Shown: one piece after another, positions 26,346 through 35,266 of the stretch
How the letters are laid out: the number at the start of each line of letters is the position of its first letter
Position numbering within the stretch: position 1 is the stretch's first letter
NCBI RefSeq assembly: GCF_037201965.1
Contig: NZ_CP147518.1
Location: forward strand, 7,061,001 to 7,125,000
Direction of reading: 5' to 3'
Length of the DNA stretch: 64,000 nt
DNA from: Spirosoma sp. SC4-14
Lineage (GTDB): Bacteria; Bacteroidota; Bacteroidia; Cytophagales; Spirosomataceae
The notes under the pieces: model-generated
Seen by the model: the letters and a program-made list of their open reading frames with translations, nothing else
The model's database searches: none
Told to the model about the DNA's origin: nothing
Translations under genes and position numbers: made by a program

Positions 26346-26849
26346 CTACACTTCCACTACCTGTAGTGTATTGCCATCGGCGCTCAGCGTAGTGTTAAAC
26401 GTCTGTTCGGGTCGGGATGGAGGTGCCATTTTTACACTGCCATCGATATTGAATTCTCCGCCGTGCCACTGACATACAAAGTCATTCTGACTGGCCCGGT
26501 ACGAAAGTGGCCCGCCATCGTGTGTGCAATCGTTCAGGAGCGCCACAAACGTGCCCTTGACGGTATTGGCCACCACCACCGCTCCGGCCGTTAGAAACTG
26601 TCCTTTGCTTTTCAGTTTGGCATTTTCGGGTTGGGTCAGATCGAGCGAAAAGTTAATCTTACCGGCAACCGGATCGGTGTTTCCTGTCGCCACGGCCTGC
26701 GAATTAGTACCATCTACGGGCGATGGCGATACATCGGCCGATTTAGAACAGCCTGAAAAATAAAGAGTTGATAAGGTAGCGGCACTTAAACCCAGGCTAC
26801 GTAAAAAAGCGGCTCGGCTGATGGATCTGGGAGTGGGATACCCCGCCAT
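26346..26849 (-). CDS. Rieske 2Fe-2S lipoprotein (paralogue 1)
   Basis: The start is the ATG at 26849 (MAGYPTPRSISRAAFL). The leader ends in a lipobox-like YFSGC (Cys34), so it is probably a membrane-anchored periplasmic lipoprotein. The Rieske cluster ligands are complete: CTHDGG (Cys, His) and CQWHGG (Cys, His). The C-terminal strands match arsenite-oxidase/biphenyl-type small Rieske folds. It carries electrons between periplasmic partners. A close paralogue is at 46896-47414. No oxidase gene is adjacent, so it is not obviously part of a bc complex. An inverted repeat lies upstream at 26908. Confidence 0.85.
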   Translation of the reverse strand: MAGYPTPRSISRAAFLRSLGLSAATLSTLYFSGCSKSADVSPSPVDGTNSQAVATGNTDPVAGKINFSLDLTQPENAKLKSKGQFLTAGAVVVANTVKGTFVALLNDCTHDGGPLSYRASQNDFVCQWHGGEFNIDGSVKMAPPSRPEQTFNTTLSADGNTLQVVEV

Positions 26850-26907
26850 AATTGATAAGTCAAGTATAGGCAACAACATAAGACCAATAACGCCTTCGCT
26901 GTTGACG

Positions 26908-26945
26908 TGATTCTTCTGACAAAGATCTCTTTTTCAGAAGAATCA
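26908..26945. promoter_or_regulatory. 12-bp inverted repeat upstream of the Rieske gene
   Basis: TGATTCTTCTGA (26908-26919) and its exact complement (26934-26945) are separated by a 14-nt AT-rich spacer, 59 nt upstream of the Rieske start. It has the form of an operator, or of a hairpin in the leader. Confidence 0.4.
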
Positions 26946-27102
26946 ATTATGACCGGAATATTATGATAGCGGCAAAATGAATTAAAAGACACTTAAATTC
27001 AGCCGCTTACAGGCAGAAAGAGGGCAATATACTAAACGACATGGCTAATAATAGCAGGCACAGTACTCCAACCATTACCAGCCATGTTGATTATGCTGGT
27101 TA

Positions 27103-27336
27103 TTAGTTAACCTCTTCGTAATCGACGTATTCACCACCCGTAAAACGGGAACCGCTATCTTTTTTAGGGCGGCTTTCAACCCGGATTTCGCCCTCCCGGC
27201 GGTTTCCACGGCCTTCTCCCGGCCGTTTCTGTTCTTTCACTAGCTGCCGACCTACCAACAGATAAAACACAAACCGGCGGACAGGCGGCACGAACAGAAT
27301 GATTAAAGTGATGATAAACAGATATTTTAACAGCAT
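27103..27336 (-). CDS. DUF4834 family small membrane protein
   Basis: A 77-residue protein with an N-terminal transmembrane helix (LFIITLIILFVPPVRRF), then a charged, Arg-rich tail (RPGEGRGNRREGEIRV) and an acidic end (GEYVDYEEV). This is the pattern of the Bacteroidota-specific DUF4834 family as I recall it. Cytoplasmic tail, single span. Function unknown. Confidence 0.75.
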   Translation of the reverse strand: MLLKYLFIITLIILFVPPVRRFVFYLLVGRQLVKEQKRPGEGRGNRREGEIRVESRPKKDSGSRFTGGEYVDYEEVN

Positions 27337-27418
27337 GTCGGGTGTCGTTAGTATTTAATTAACGCCGGGGCTGGTCGTTTAGTTTTCTAATCCGGCAAAC
27401 GGTTTGTAGGAATGTTAA

Positions 27419-27445
27419 CCGGTTTTCTGCTCTGATAAAAACCGG
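27419..27445 (-). terminator. Hairpin directly after the M28 peptidase stop
   Basis: CCGGTTTT (27419-27426) and AAAACCGG (27438-27445) form a perfect 8-bp stem abutting the stop codon at 27446. On the minus strand the T-rich arm follows the loop, but no long T-tract comes after it. Confidence 0.4.
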
Positions 27446-28987
27446 CTATTGTCCATATAAGGCTTTTCCGGCAGCCTCATACTTATCGCCGGCCGACCAT
27501 TGTGGACGTGTAGGTCGATCAGCAATTAGTCGGGCTGCATGGGCAAATGCCTGACAGAACCGCTGAACGTAATTAAAATCCAGCGATTCAGGATTGTCGA
27601 TTGCCTGATGGTAATATTTACCAATTGCGGCATCAAAGGACTTAAAGCCAGCCGAAAATGTAGGTGCAGGAACGCCTTTAGCCGCAAAGCTGACATTATC
27701 CGAACGGTCGAAAAGCCCCTGTTCGGGCGCTGGTTCGGCAAATACGCTTAAGCCTGCCGATTGGGCACCGGCTTCAATTTCAGCCCTGGCCCCGGTCCGC
27801 TCCAGCCCAATCACCGAAACAATAGTTGTATCGTTATAGCCAGCGCCGTCGGAGTTAAGGTCAAAAATGGTTTGTTTCAGTGGAATTAAGGGGTGTTCGG
27901 CATAGTACCGACTTCCCAGCAGACCTACTTCTTCGCCTGTTAGCGCCAGCACCAGTATCGACCGCTTCGGGCGTTGCTGCGACAGGGCTTTGGCCGCTTC
28001 CAGAATGGCTACCGTTCCGAACGCATTATCCCGCGCTCCATTAAAAATGCTATCGCTGGGCTGATACTGGCTACCGCCCTGTTTGCCAACACCAACATGA
28101 TCGAAATGAGCCGACAGCATCACATATTCTTCTTTCAACTTCGGATCAGTTCCTTCAATAATACCGGCAACATTGGCCGATGGTGCCGGAGTTCGGGGCC
28201 GCCCGGATGTTTGAAGCGATACTGTTTGCCCGGCTTCTTTCAGTTGCTTATACTGATTATTGGTATTATTGACCCACAAATGCGCTACAGGAGCGCTATT
28301 ACCATCCGTAACAGGCAGGGCAATCTGTTCGCGACTAAAATACTGATTTACAAACCCCCAGGGAATTGATTCGCTATAGAGTTCAAGCACTGCCGCGGCT
28401 CCTTTTTGGGCTGCCAGCTTCCGTTTTTCGGCCGAGGCCCGAAAAATTTCGCCCGGCCCTTTGGCTTCCGGCGAACCACCCTGTAGAACCACAATACGCC
28501 CTTTCACATCGCGGCCTTTGTAGCCATCGTCGCCATCGGTCAGGCCATAACCGGCATAAACCACTTCGCCCGAAATCCGGGTTGGCTCACCCGCCATCAC
28601 AACCAGGTCTTTGCCAAGTCGTAACGTATCTGTACCCACTATCAATGTAGCCTTCGAAGCCGCTTTGACGCGCTCTAAAGCGATGGTCTGCAAATAATCG
28701 TTTTGCCCCGGAGGAGTTTTCAGACCTAATTGACGGAATTGTTCCGCAATGTATCGAGCTGCAATCTGATTGCCAATTTCGCCAGTCCGACGACCTTGTA
28801 ATTCGTCGGAAGCCAGAAAACGGGTTTGTGCTTCAACTTCGGCTTTCGTAATAGAAAATTCGGGAAGTTTCGATGCGGTTGCCCCCGAACGGGCAGTAGT
28901 TGAGCGTGTCGTCCGGGGCTGTGCCTGTACCGACGCGGTAATCAAAGCCAGGCCCGCCAGCACAGCTACAAAAGAGTACGTTTGCAT
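27446..28987 (-). CDS. Exported M28-family metallopeptidase with PA domain
   Basis: The start is the ATG at 28987 (MQTYSFVAVLAGLALITASVQAQ), a clean signal peptide. The mature enzyme has the M28 zinc site: SAHFDHVGVG (first His and Asp), RDNAFGTVAILEAAKAL (bridging Asp) and ALTGEEVGLLGSRYY (catalytic and ligand Glu), with a later His probably in YYHQAIDN. A protease-associated domain is inserted (about 150-270, GYGLTDGDDGYKGRDVKG). These peptidases act as aminopeptidases on peptides outside the cytoplasm. Normal length (513 aa). It lies upstream of the DUF4834 gene. Confidence 0.88.
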   Translation of the reverse strand: MQTYSFVAVLAGLALITASVQAQPRTTRSTTARSGATASKLPEFSITKAEVEAQTRFLASDELQGRRTGEIGNQIAARYIAEQFRQLGLKTPPGQNDYLQTIALERVKAASKATLIVGTDTLRLGKDLVVMAGEPTRISGEVVYAGYGLTDGDDGYKGRDVKGRIVVLQGGSPEAKGPGEIFRASAEKRKLAAQKGAAAVLELYSESIPWGFVNQYFSREQIALPVTDGNSAPVAHLWVNNTNNQYKQLKEAGQTVSLQTSGRPRTPAPSANVAGIIEGTDPKLKEEYVMLSAHFDHVGVGKQGGSQYQPSDSIFNGARDNAFGTVAILEAAKALSQQRPKRSILVLALTGEEVGLLGSRYYAEHPLIPLKQTIFDLNSDGAGYNDTTIVSVIGLERTGARAEIEAGAQSAGLSVFAEPAPEQGLFDRSDNVSFAAKGVPAPTFSAGFKSFDAAIGKYYHQAIDNPESLDFNYVQRFCQAFAHAARLIADRPTRPQWSAGDKYEAAGKALYGQ

Positions 28988-29055
28988 GATGATTGGGTTT
29001 CGGGGTAAAAATACAAAAAACCCGGCGGCCATCGCATCTCCTGATCAACCGGCTG

Positions 29056-29952
29056 CTAATTACGCTTATAGTGCTGGCGAGCAAACCGCATGAAGGTATC
29101 GGCCAATCCTTCGGTTATGCCCTGTAACTGAATCGAATAAAAATCCCGATGAATAGAAAGCCCCTGCACGTCGAGCACTTTCAGAATGCCCGCCCGTAGT
29201 TTATCCTGTACGGCAAAAATGGAAACAAAGGCCATACAGCGCGAGCTGCCCAGATAGGACTTAATGCTCTCCGTACTTCCAAGTTGCATCTCAATGGTCA
29301 GATCAGTAAGCCGAACACCAATACCCCGCAATGCATGTTCAATCACCTCAAGCGACCCGGAACCACGTTCGCGCAAGAGAATTGGTATTGCTTTTAACTC
29401 TTCGATGGTAATCTCGTCGCGGTCGGCCAGTGGATGATCGGCCTGACAGACTAGTACCAGTTCGTCTTTCACAAAAGGAGTATAGCGAATGTCGCTATGA
29501 TGCGTTCGGCCTTCAACCAGCCCAAGATCGATATCTTTATTCAGCAATTGCTGTTCAATCTGTTCAGTATTTCCACTCAGCAGCGAGACCGTAACATCGG
29601 CCGAATGTTCATGATAGCGAGCCAGCACGGGCGGAATCACATATTGCGCCACTGTTGAGCTGGCTCCCAGGCGAAGCGTGCCACCGGGTTGGCCCTTCAG
29701 AGCATTCATATCGAACTCCAGTTGCCGGTAGGTTGCCATAATGGTTTCGGCATGACGCAATAGCAACTGTCCGGCAGTTGTCAGACTAATCTGGTTGCCT
29801 CGCCTATCGAAGAGGGCCGTTCCAAACTGATGTTCGAGTTCCTGAATATGCTTCGTTACGGCGGGTTGGGTTACGTATAATTCGGCGGCTGCTTTGGTGA
29901 AGCTAAGCCGCTTGGCCACCGTATAAAAGACATTCAGGCGAAAATCGAGCAT
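29056..29952 (-). CDS. LysR-family transcriptional regulator
   Basis: A 298-residue LysR regulator. The winged HTH is at residues 1-60 (FTKAAAELYVTQPAVTKHIQELE), and the periplasmic-binding-protein-like effector domain follows (GTLRLGASSTVAQYVIPPVL, LLERGSGS-like LLRERGSGS). The effector domain is of the CysB/CbbR general class, and the anion-binding-type RERGSGS may bind a small oxyanion or carboxylate. It sits downstream of the DsrE/cytochrome genes but is separated by a strong terminator, so it is expressed from its own promoter. Regulation of those sulfur-related genes is an inference from position. Confidence 0.88.
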   Translation of the reverse strand: MLDFRLNVFYTVAKRLSFTKAAAELYVTQPAVTKHIQELEHQFGTALFDRRGNQISLTTAGQLLLRHAETIMATYRQLEFDMNALKGQPGGTLRLGASSTVAQYVIPPVLARYHEHSADVTVSLLSGNTEQIEQQLLNKDIDLGLVEGRTHHSDIRYTPFVKDELVLVCQADHPLADRDEITIEELKAIPILLRERGSGSLEVIEHALRGIGVRLTDLTIEMQLGSTESIKSYLGSSRCMAFVSIFAVQDKLRAGILKVLDVQGLSIHRDFYSIQLQGITEGLADTFMRFARQHYKRN

Positions 29953-30040
29953 AGTATGGTTAAACGTTGAATAGGTTGGTTAAGAGATGATTTCCCGAAC
30001 GAGTTATTTATCAAAATACGCAGGAATCTCCCTATAAAGC

Positions 30041-30082
30041 AAAAATGTCCATTGCCGATAGGTTTCAGCAATGGACATTTTC
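30041..30082. terminator. Bidirectional Rho-independent terminator after the DsrE-like gene
   Basis: A perfect 14-bp stem (AAAATGTCCATTGC at 30042-30055, complement at 30068-30081) with a 12-nt loop. On the minus strand the T-run at its end gives a good terminator 20 nt after the DsrE stop; the A/T arms make it work in both directions. Confidence 0.85.
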
Positions 30083-30101
30083 GATTCAAGTATTTACGCT
30101 C

Positions 30102-30563
30102 TTACGGCCGAATAATAGACCATCCTTCCTGATCACGGATGATTAGCTCGCCATTGGCGCTCGGGACGTAGCTGACAAAGGGAAACAATTCGTCGCGGCT
30201 TATTTTCCGCATCCGCATGGTGTTCTCGCACATGGCCATAATTACACCCTGATCTTTCAGCTTTCTGATATCCTTCTCAAAATAAGGTTTATCCTTTTTA
30301 TAGGCAGCTACAGCACCACCATATACCACCAGCTCAACCTCCAGTTTGCCCTTCAGTCGTGGGTCGTTCAGGGCATTCTGAATATTGGCCAGTGCATGAC
30401 GAATAACCGATGTATCGGCTGTATTGAGCTGATAAACCGCCCGATAATGCGATTTTGTTGGCTGAGCGCCATGAAACGGACTGGCGTCATCGGATTGAGC
30501 CAGTACTGATGCGGTGGTGGTACAGGCAAAAAAGAGAGCGAATAAGCAGGAAAATTTCTTCAT
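30102..30563 (-). CDS. Exported DsrE-family protein
   Basis: A 153-residue protein with a Sec signal (ending SVLAQ) and a DsrE-like fold: YRAVYQLNTADTSVIRHALANI, VELVVYGGAVAAY, and MAMCENTMRM with a conserved Cys. DsrE-fold proteins trap sulfur as persulfide on this Cys. The exported single-domain form often travels with c-type cytochromes in Bacteroidota (family recall). It is 27 nt downstream of the dihaem cytochrome gene and before a terminator, so the two are probably one operon. A role in sulfur handling is inferred. Confidence 0.8.
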   Translation of the reverse strand: MKKFSCLFALFFACTTTASVLAQSDDASPFHGAQPTKSHYRAVYQLNTADTSVIRHALANIQNALNDPRLKGKLEVELVVYGGAVAAYKKDKPYFEKDIRKLKDQGVIMAMCENTMRMRKISRDELFPFVSYVPSANGELIIRDQEGWSIIRP

Positions 30564-30590
30564 GAGTTTTAGTTTTTGATTTTAGTAAAG

Positions 30591-31550
30591 CTACTTCACT
30601 TTTCGCGCATCGGCAATGGGCTGAAACGGCCCAAACTTATGCTGATGCTCACTGAACTGATCGGCATAGGGGCCAGTTGGGAAATCGATTGGCTTACTGG
30701 CTAGCCGAGGCCAGTCGTGGCTCTGGTCTTTATGCGGCCGGGGCATCGAATTCACAAAAGCCGCCACATCCCAGGCTTCCTCATCACTAAGTTGTGGGCT
30801 AGCATAACTGGCCCCAAACGGCATATTGTTCTTAACATAACCCGCAAAATTCGACAGGCGATATAAACCAGCCGCATCGTTGTAGCTATGTGGGCCCCAC
30901 ATGGGCGGATAAACATACTCCGACGCACCTGCCACTTTCATTCCTTCGCCCTTGGCCCCATGGCAAACCTGGCACTTTGCGACATAAATTGCCCGGCCTT
31001 TGGTAGAATCGGCTGCCCGATCCAGATAAGCCAATTTTACCAGTCCTACTCCATCCGGGCGCTTTCCTTTAGGAACATCCGTACCAAGCCATTGCATATA
31101 CGCCACCATTGCTTTCATTTCGCGGCTGGTGCTATCGGGGGCTTTTCCGCCCAAACTCCGTTCGAAACAGTCGGATATGCGCTTCACAATGGTTTCGACT
31201 GCACCCGAGCGTTCGCGAAACCTCGGATAAGTCGAAAACACCGCCGAGTAATTATTACCCAGCACTTTGGTTCCGGCATCGAGATGGCAATTCTGGCAGT
31301 TCATACCATTCGACAAGTGCTTTACCGATCCTGTCGGACCTAGATACTTAGCGGTGTGTGCAACCAGCTCACGACCGTAACGAATTTGTTTGCCCAACTC
31401 ACCAGCCGGAATCCGGCTATCGGGGGGTGGACGCCAATAATCGGGGGGCGTTAGCGCCAGAAGCCCGCAAACGGGCACCACGATTCCGGCGAATCGGTAG
31501 CGTATTTTCAGCGGTCGATTAAGTTGTCGTTTGAGGAAGTTGGTTTTCAT
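30591..31550 (-). CDS. Dihaem c-type cytochrome, TsdA-like (thiosulfate dehydrogenase family)
   Basis: A membrane-anchored or exported 319-residue protein with two CxxCH haem sites, CQNCH (Cys85-His89) and CQVCH. The segment after the first site, RISDCFERSLGG, has Cys128 in the position of the Cys axial ligand of TsdA/SoxA haem 1. The second domain has NNMPFG, with the Met expected for haem 2. TsdA interconverts thiosulfate and tetrathionate. The start is ATG 31550, 3 nt after the ABC/peptidase stop, and DsrE follows. The direction of the reaction, and even thiosulfate as the substrate, cannot be fixed from sequence alone. Confidence 0.7.
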   Translation of the reverse strand: MKTNFLKRQLNRPLKIRYRFAGIVVPVCGLLALTPPDYWRPPPDSRIPAGELGKQIRYGRELVAHTAKYLGPTGSVKHLSNGMNCQNCHLDAGTKVLGNNYSAVFSTYPRFRERSGAVETIVKRISDCFERSLGGKAPDSTSREMKAMVAYMQWLGTDVPKGKRPDGVGLVKLAYLDRAADSTKGRAIYVAKCQVCHGAKGEGMKVAGASEYVYPPMWGPHSYNDAAGLYRLSNFAGYVKNNMPFGASYASPQLSDEEAWDVAAFVNSMPRPHKDQSHDWPRLASKPIDFPTGPYADQFSEHQHKFGPFQPIADARKVK

Positions 31551-31553
31551 AAC

Positions 31554-34500
31554 TTAAAGTAAATCAACCTTTACCACATTATCGTCGGAAACGCGGTCGA
31601 TCAGTTTGTTGTATGGGTCGATACCGGCTTTACTGGGTTTTCCTTTCACGGTTACTTCGATAACGTGCTCGCCAGGTGTCAGGCTACGCTTCTGCATAAA
31701 TAGCGGTACTTTCATCGTCAGCCCATCTTTGTTTTTGCTATCGTCGGCCAAAACGGCAATGTCGGCAATAACCGGCGCTTTGCCTTTGGCTATTTCCTTA
31801 CCCGCTTTGTCGTAATATTCGGTTGCCGAGCGAACATATAATTTCACCTTATATTGCCCGTTTCCGACTGATTTTGCCTCGGCTTTGGTGATGCGATTGT
31901 CATACAGGGTGAGCTTTTCGAAATTATCGGTCAACCAGGGTTTTAGCGAATCGGGCGTGGCGGCTTTCAGGAAGCTATACCATTCCAGCGAGGTTGTAAA
32001 AGGAGCTTTTTGCCGAAACCGGGCCGCTTTCATGTAGTTGTTCATCGCCTGGTTAACCCGTTCTTCGCCAATATAATCCTGCAGGGCATACATCAGCATC
32101 GACCCTTTCTGATACCATACATACGATCGTGTATCGTTGTTGAGCATTGTAGCTTCAAATTTGTCTTCATTCGCTCGTCCGCTCAGATACCGATCCAGGC
32201 TATACTTCAAAAATTTCGGCATCGCATCGGCACTGTAGCGTTGCTTAAGCACCATCAGCGCCGAGTATTCGGCCATTGTTTCCGAAATCTGATTCGCCCC
32301 GCGTGTTCGGCTTGGCATAATCTGATGCCCCCACCACTGGTGGGCAACTTCGTGAGCTGTTACATAGTAGGCATAGTCGGTCTTGTCGGGATCACGAAAA
32401 TCGCCAACCCAGCCAAACTCCTCCGAATAAGGTACTGTAGTTGGAAACGACTGTGCAAACGACGCATACCGAGGGAACTCAAGCACCCGCAACACCGGAT
32501 ACGGATAGGGAGCATAGTTTTTAGTATAATAGCTCAACGACGCTTTCATACTCGCGATGAACCGATCGAGATTGCGGTCATGACCAGGATGGTGGTAGAC
32601 TTCCAGCGCTACAGTTTGCCCATCAGACCCCGTCCAGGTGTCGCGCTTAATGCCATATTTAGCCGAACACATACTGAAAAAATAATCAGAAAAGCCCGGT
32701 AGTTTGTACCTGAAATACTTTCGTGGTTTTCCGTCTGGTCCTTTCTGCACCCAGGTTTTCTGGAGTTGCCCCGGCATAACAGCTACCTGATCGGGCGTGG
32801 TCGAAATAGTTCCCTGAAACGTTACCCAATCGGCATCGTCGGTGAACAGAAAATCGCGCAGCCCCGCCGGGTCGTTCTGGGCAGGCAATGCCCATTGTTT
32901 TATCGGCAGATCATATTTTTTTCGGTACTTATCGCTGGTCAGTTCCAGGCTTTCGTCGTAGCCGAACGAAGGGAAAATGCCTACATTGAAAAAGGTACCA
33001 TTCGCCAGCACATCCCGACTGTCGCCACTGTTGCTAAAGCCGACATACTGACCCGTCACGACCATTTCCATGCGGGCCGTATCGCCCGGATTTAGTTGCT
33101 GAGGCAACCGATAGATGTAATACCCCAGATCGTTATCGTCCAGAATTAACCGGGGGGCCTGCCCATTGATCGTAAAGGAGGTGAGTTTACGATGAAAGTT
33201 GTCGGCAGGCAGGGTCAGATGCAGCGAATCGAGCGGGTGATTGCCCTTGTTCACTATCGTAAAACTCCCCGAAGCGACGGCCTTAAACTCATCGGGAAAG
33301 ACATCGACATTGACATTGGCGCTGGTGATTTTAGGCTGCAATCTATTGGCGTATTTATGGTATGTTTTTTCGAAAGTAGCCTGTAATTCACGTCGTTCAT
33401 CAGCCGATAGATACCGGTTTTTCACGCTCACATTGGTATAGATCCAGGCGCCCATACTCACAAATGCGACGAGGCATAGTGCAAACAATATCATCGACAT
33501 ACGGCCCATGCGCTGACGGGCTAGCTGCCAGCGGGCTTTCAGACTCGTGTTGGCACCACGGTTCCAGAACCAAAGCGCCAGCACCAGCAGCAATCCACCA
33601 AAGGCATACCAATAGAGCCGGAAGGAGAACAAAGCTGTCAGGTAATGCCCGAACCCGTTCATATCTGAAATCTGAACTCCTCCTCCCGAAAAAGGCAACG
33701 CCAGTCGGTAATTGAACTCGGCAAACTGCGGAACAGCCCAGATAACAATATAGGTCGCCAGTGTAACAATATGCCCTACAAACTTCTGGTTGACCAGTGT
33801 GTGGATGAAAAACGCCAGCATGATCAACTGAAAATACTGTGTAAAAGCAATGCCGTAAACGTCTTTGATGTAGAGCGGAAACTCGTAATTGAAATAGCCT
33901 TTTACGGTCTGATTAACTACCCCCGATACCATAATAAGTGTACAGAGCAGCAGGCAAACATAGATCATCGACAGCAGTTTCGAACCGTAGTTCATCCAGT
34001 CGGGCACGGGCAATGCATCGGCAATGCTATCGTAATGAACCACCTTATCGCGATGAACCACTTCGCCGGTATAGAAAATGAGAACAATCAGAACGAAGAA
34101 GAAAAATGTACCGTTGCGAGCTTCGAGCATGGCGTAGGTCGTTGGCAATGAGGGCGTACCGTAAATCTGATTTCCAAACCAGCCATCTAAAAACAGAAAT
34201 AAAATTGCCCCGATCAGAATAGCAATGAAATACGGGTCTCGAACAATATTCCCAAACTCAAGCCAGGCCTGCCGGAACATCTGCCGAACATACACTCCCG
34301 TCCGAAAAATCGGTTTGGGAGTTGGTAAACTTGCCAGCGTGGGTGCTGTTTCGTGGATGCTTTCGGCCTTGCTCTTCCGACCTAATTTAACCGCCAGAAA
34401 CCGCGAAAAATCAAAACGCAGCAGGGTCAGTGCAAATACGAACAAGCCAACCACCGACCAGATTATCCGATTGGTTAACAGATCGCCTTCCACTGGTGCC

Positions 34501-35201
34501 AACAAGGAATTTTGTTCGACCGGCGACCAGTATTTGGTAGCCGCATCGTAGGCATATGATCCAAACGGATCGAGCAAATTGACGAGATGTTTATTTTCCA
34601 GATCCTGCGACAGAGTAGCGCCCAGCAAATAGGCAATAAACAGCAAAATACTACCGGCATATGTCGTGAATACCTGCCTGGAGAACGCAACCAGCCCGAA
34701 AAAAATACTCCCGACCAGAAACATATTGGGCACTACAAATAGCAGAAACGGGTAGGCATAATCACGAAAACGAATCGGCCCAAATCGGTCGACATTGTCG
34801 GCCAGGTTAAAAACGGGACCCAGTAACGAGCCAATCACAATACCTAACATGCCAATGGCCATGATGCCTAGCAAGGTCACAAACGATCCGAAAAAACGAC
34901 CCAACACATAACCCCGTTCGGTGATGGGAAAGCTAAAAAAGTAGTTTTTTGTATTGTGTTCTATATCGCGGTAAATCGGCACGCCCATAATAGCCGATGC
35001 AATCAGCATCCCAAAAATGGTTAGCACAACCACAAACTGGCTGATGGCATACGGCGAGTTGATGTTTGTTTTTTCGGAAGCCGGCCCATTGCCATAAATC
35101 ACAAACAGAAACGTAAATAGAAACAGAATCAGGGCATAGAGGTAGGTAGCCGGTCGCTTAAGTCGGTAGGCCAGTTCGAAGCGGAATAATTCGAAAAACA
35201 T
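31554..35201 (-). CDS. ABC transporter permease fused to an M1-type zinc aminopeptidase
   Basis: The start is the ATG at 35201 (MFFELFRFELAYRLKRP); the upstream extension is not coding-like. Residues 1-580 hold about 13 transmembrane helices in two ABC-2 permease-like halves. Residues 600-1215 are a peptidase M1 region with zinc motif HEVAHQWWGHQ (His950, Glu951, His954) and a later Glu (ISETMAEYSA, about 974). The classic GxMEN exopeptidase motif is not visible where expected; AQSFPTTVPYSEE stands there. The ATPase gene lies directly upstream, with overlapping ends in the operon. This permease-peptidase fusion is characteristic of Bacteroidota. A likely role is handling peptides or signals at the envelope. 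Confidence 0.88.
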   Translation of the reverse strand: MFFELFRFELAYRLKRPATYLYALILFLFTFLFVIYGNGPASEKTNINSPYAISQFVVVLTIFGMLIASAIMGVPIYRDIEHNTKNYFFSFPITERGYVLGRFFGSFVTLLGIMAIGMLGIVIGSLLGPVFNLADNVDRFGPIRFRDYAYPFLLFVVPNMFLVGSIFFGLVAFSRQVFTTYAGSILLFIAYLLGATLSQDLENKHLVNLLDPFGSYAYDAATKYWSPVEQNSLLAPVEGDLLTNRIIWSVVGLFVFALTLLRFDFSRFLAVKLGRKSKAESIHETAPTLASLPTPKPIFRTGVYVRQMFRQAWLEFGNIVRDPYFIAILIGAILFLFLDGWFGNQIYGTPSLPTTYAMLEARNGTFFFFVLIVLIFYTGEVVHRDKVVHYDSIADALPVPDWMNYGSKLLSMIYVCLLLCTLIMVSGVVNQTVKGYFNYEFPLYIKDVYGIAFTQYFQLIMLAFFIHTLVNQKFVGHIVTLATYIVIWAVPQFAEFNYRLALPFSGGGVQISDMNGFGHYLTALFSFRLYWYAFGGLLLVLALWFWNRGANTSLKARWQLARQRMGRMSMILFALCLVAFVSMGAWIYTNVSVKNRYLSADERRELQATFEKTYHKYANRLQPKITSANVNVDVFPDEFKAVASGSFTIVNKGNHPLDSLHLTLPADNFHRKLTSFTINGQAPRLILDDNDLGYYIYRLPQQLNPGDTARMEMVVTGQYVGFSNSGDSRDVLANGTFFNVGIFPSFGYDESLELTSDKYRKKYDLPIKQWALPAQNDPAGLRDFLFTDDADWVTFQGTISTTPDQVAVMPGQLQKTWVQKGPDGKPRKYFRYKLPGFSDYFFSMCSAKYGIKRDTWTGSDGQTVALEVYHHPGHDRNLDRFIASMKASLSYYTKNYAPYPYPVLRVLEFPRYASFAQSFPTTVPYSEEFGWVGDFRDPDKTDYAYYVTAHEVAHQWWGHQIMPSRTRGANQISETMAEYSALMVLKQRYSADAMPKFLKYSLDRYLSGRANEDKFEATMLNNDTRSYVWYQKGSMLMYALQDYIGEERVNQAMNNYMKAARFRQKAPFTTSLEWYSFLKAATPDSLKPWLTDNFEKLTLYDNRITKAEAKSVGNGQYKVKLYVRSATEYYDKAGKEIAKGKAPVIADIAVLADDSKNKDGLTMKVPLFMQKRSLTPGEHVIEVTVKGKPSKAGIDPYNKLIDRVSDDNVVKVDLL

Positions 35202-35266
35202 AGGAGAAGGGGTGTTAGAAAAGACAATTGGAGAAAAACATCGGTTTGCGTCAACAGCATCTATCC

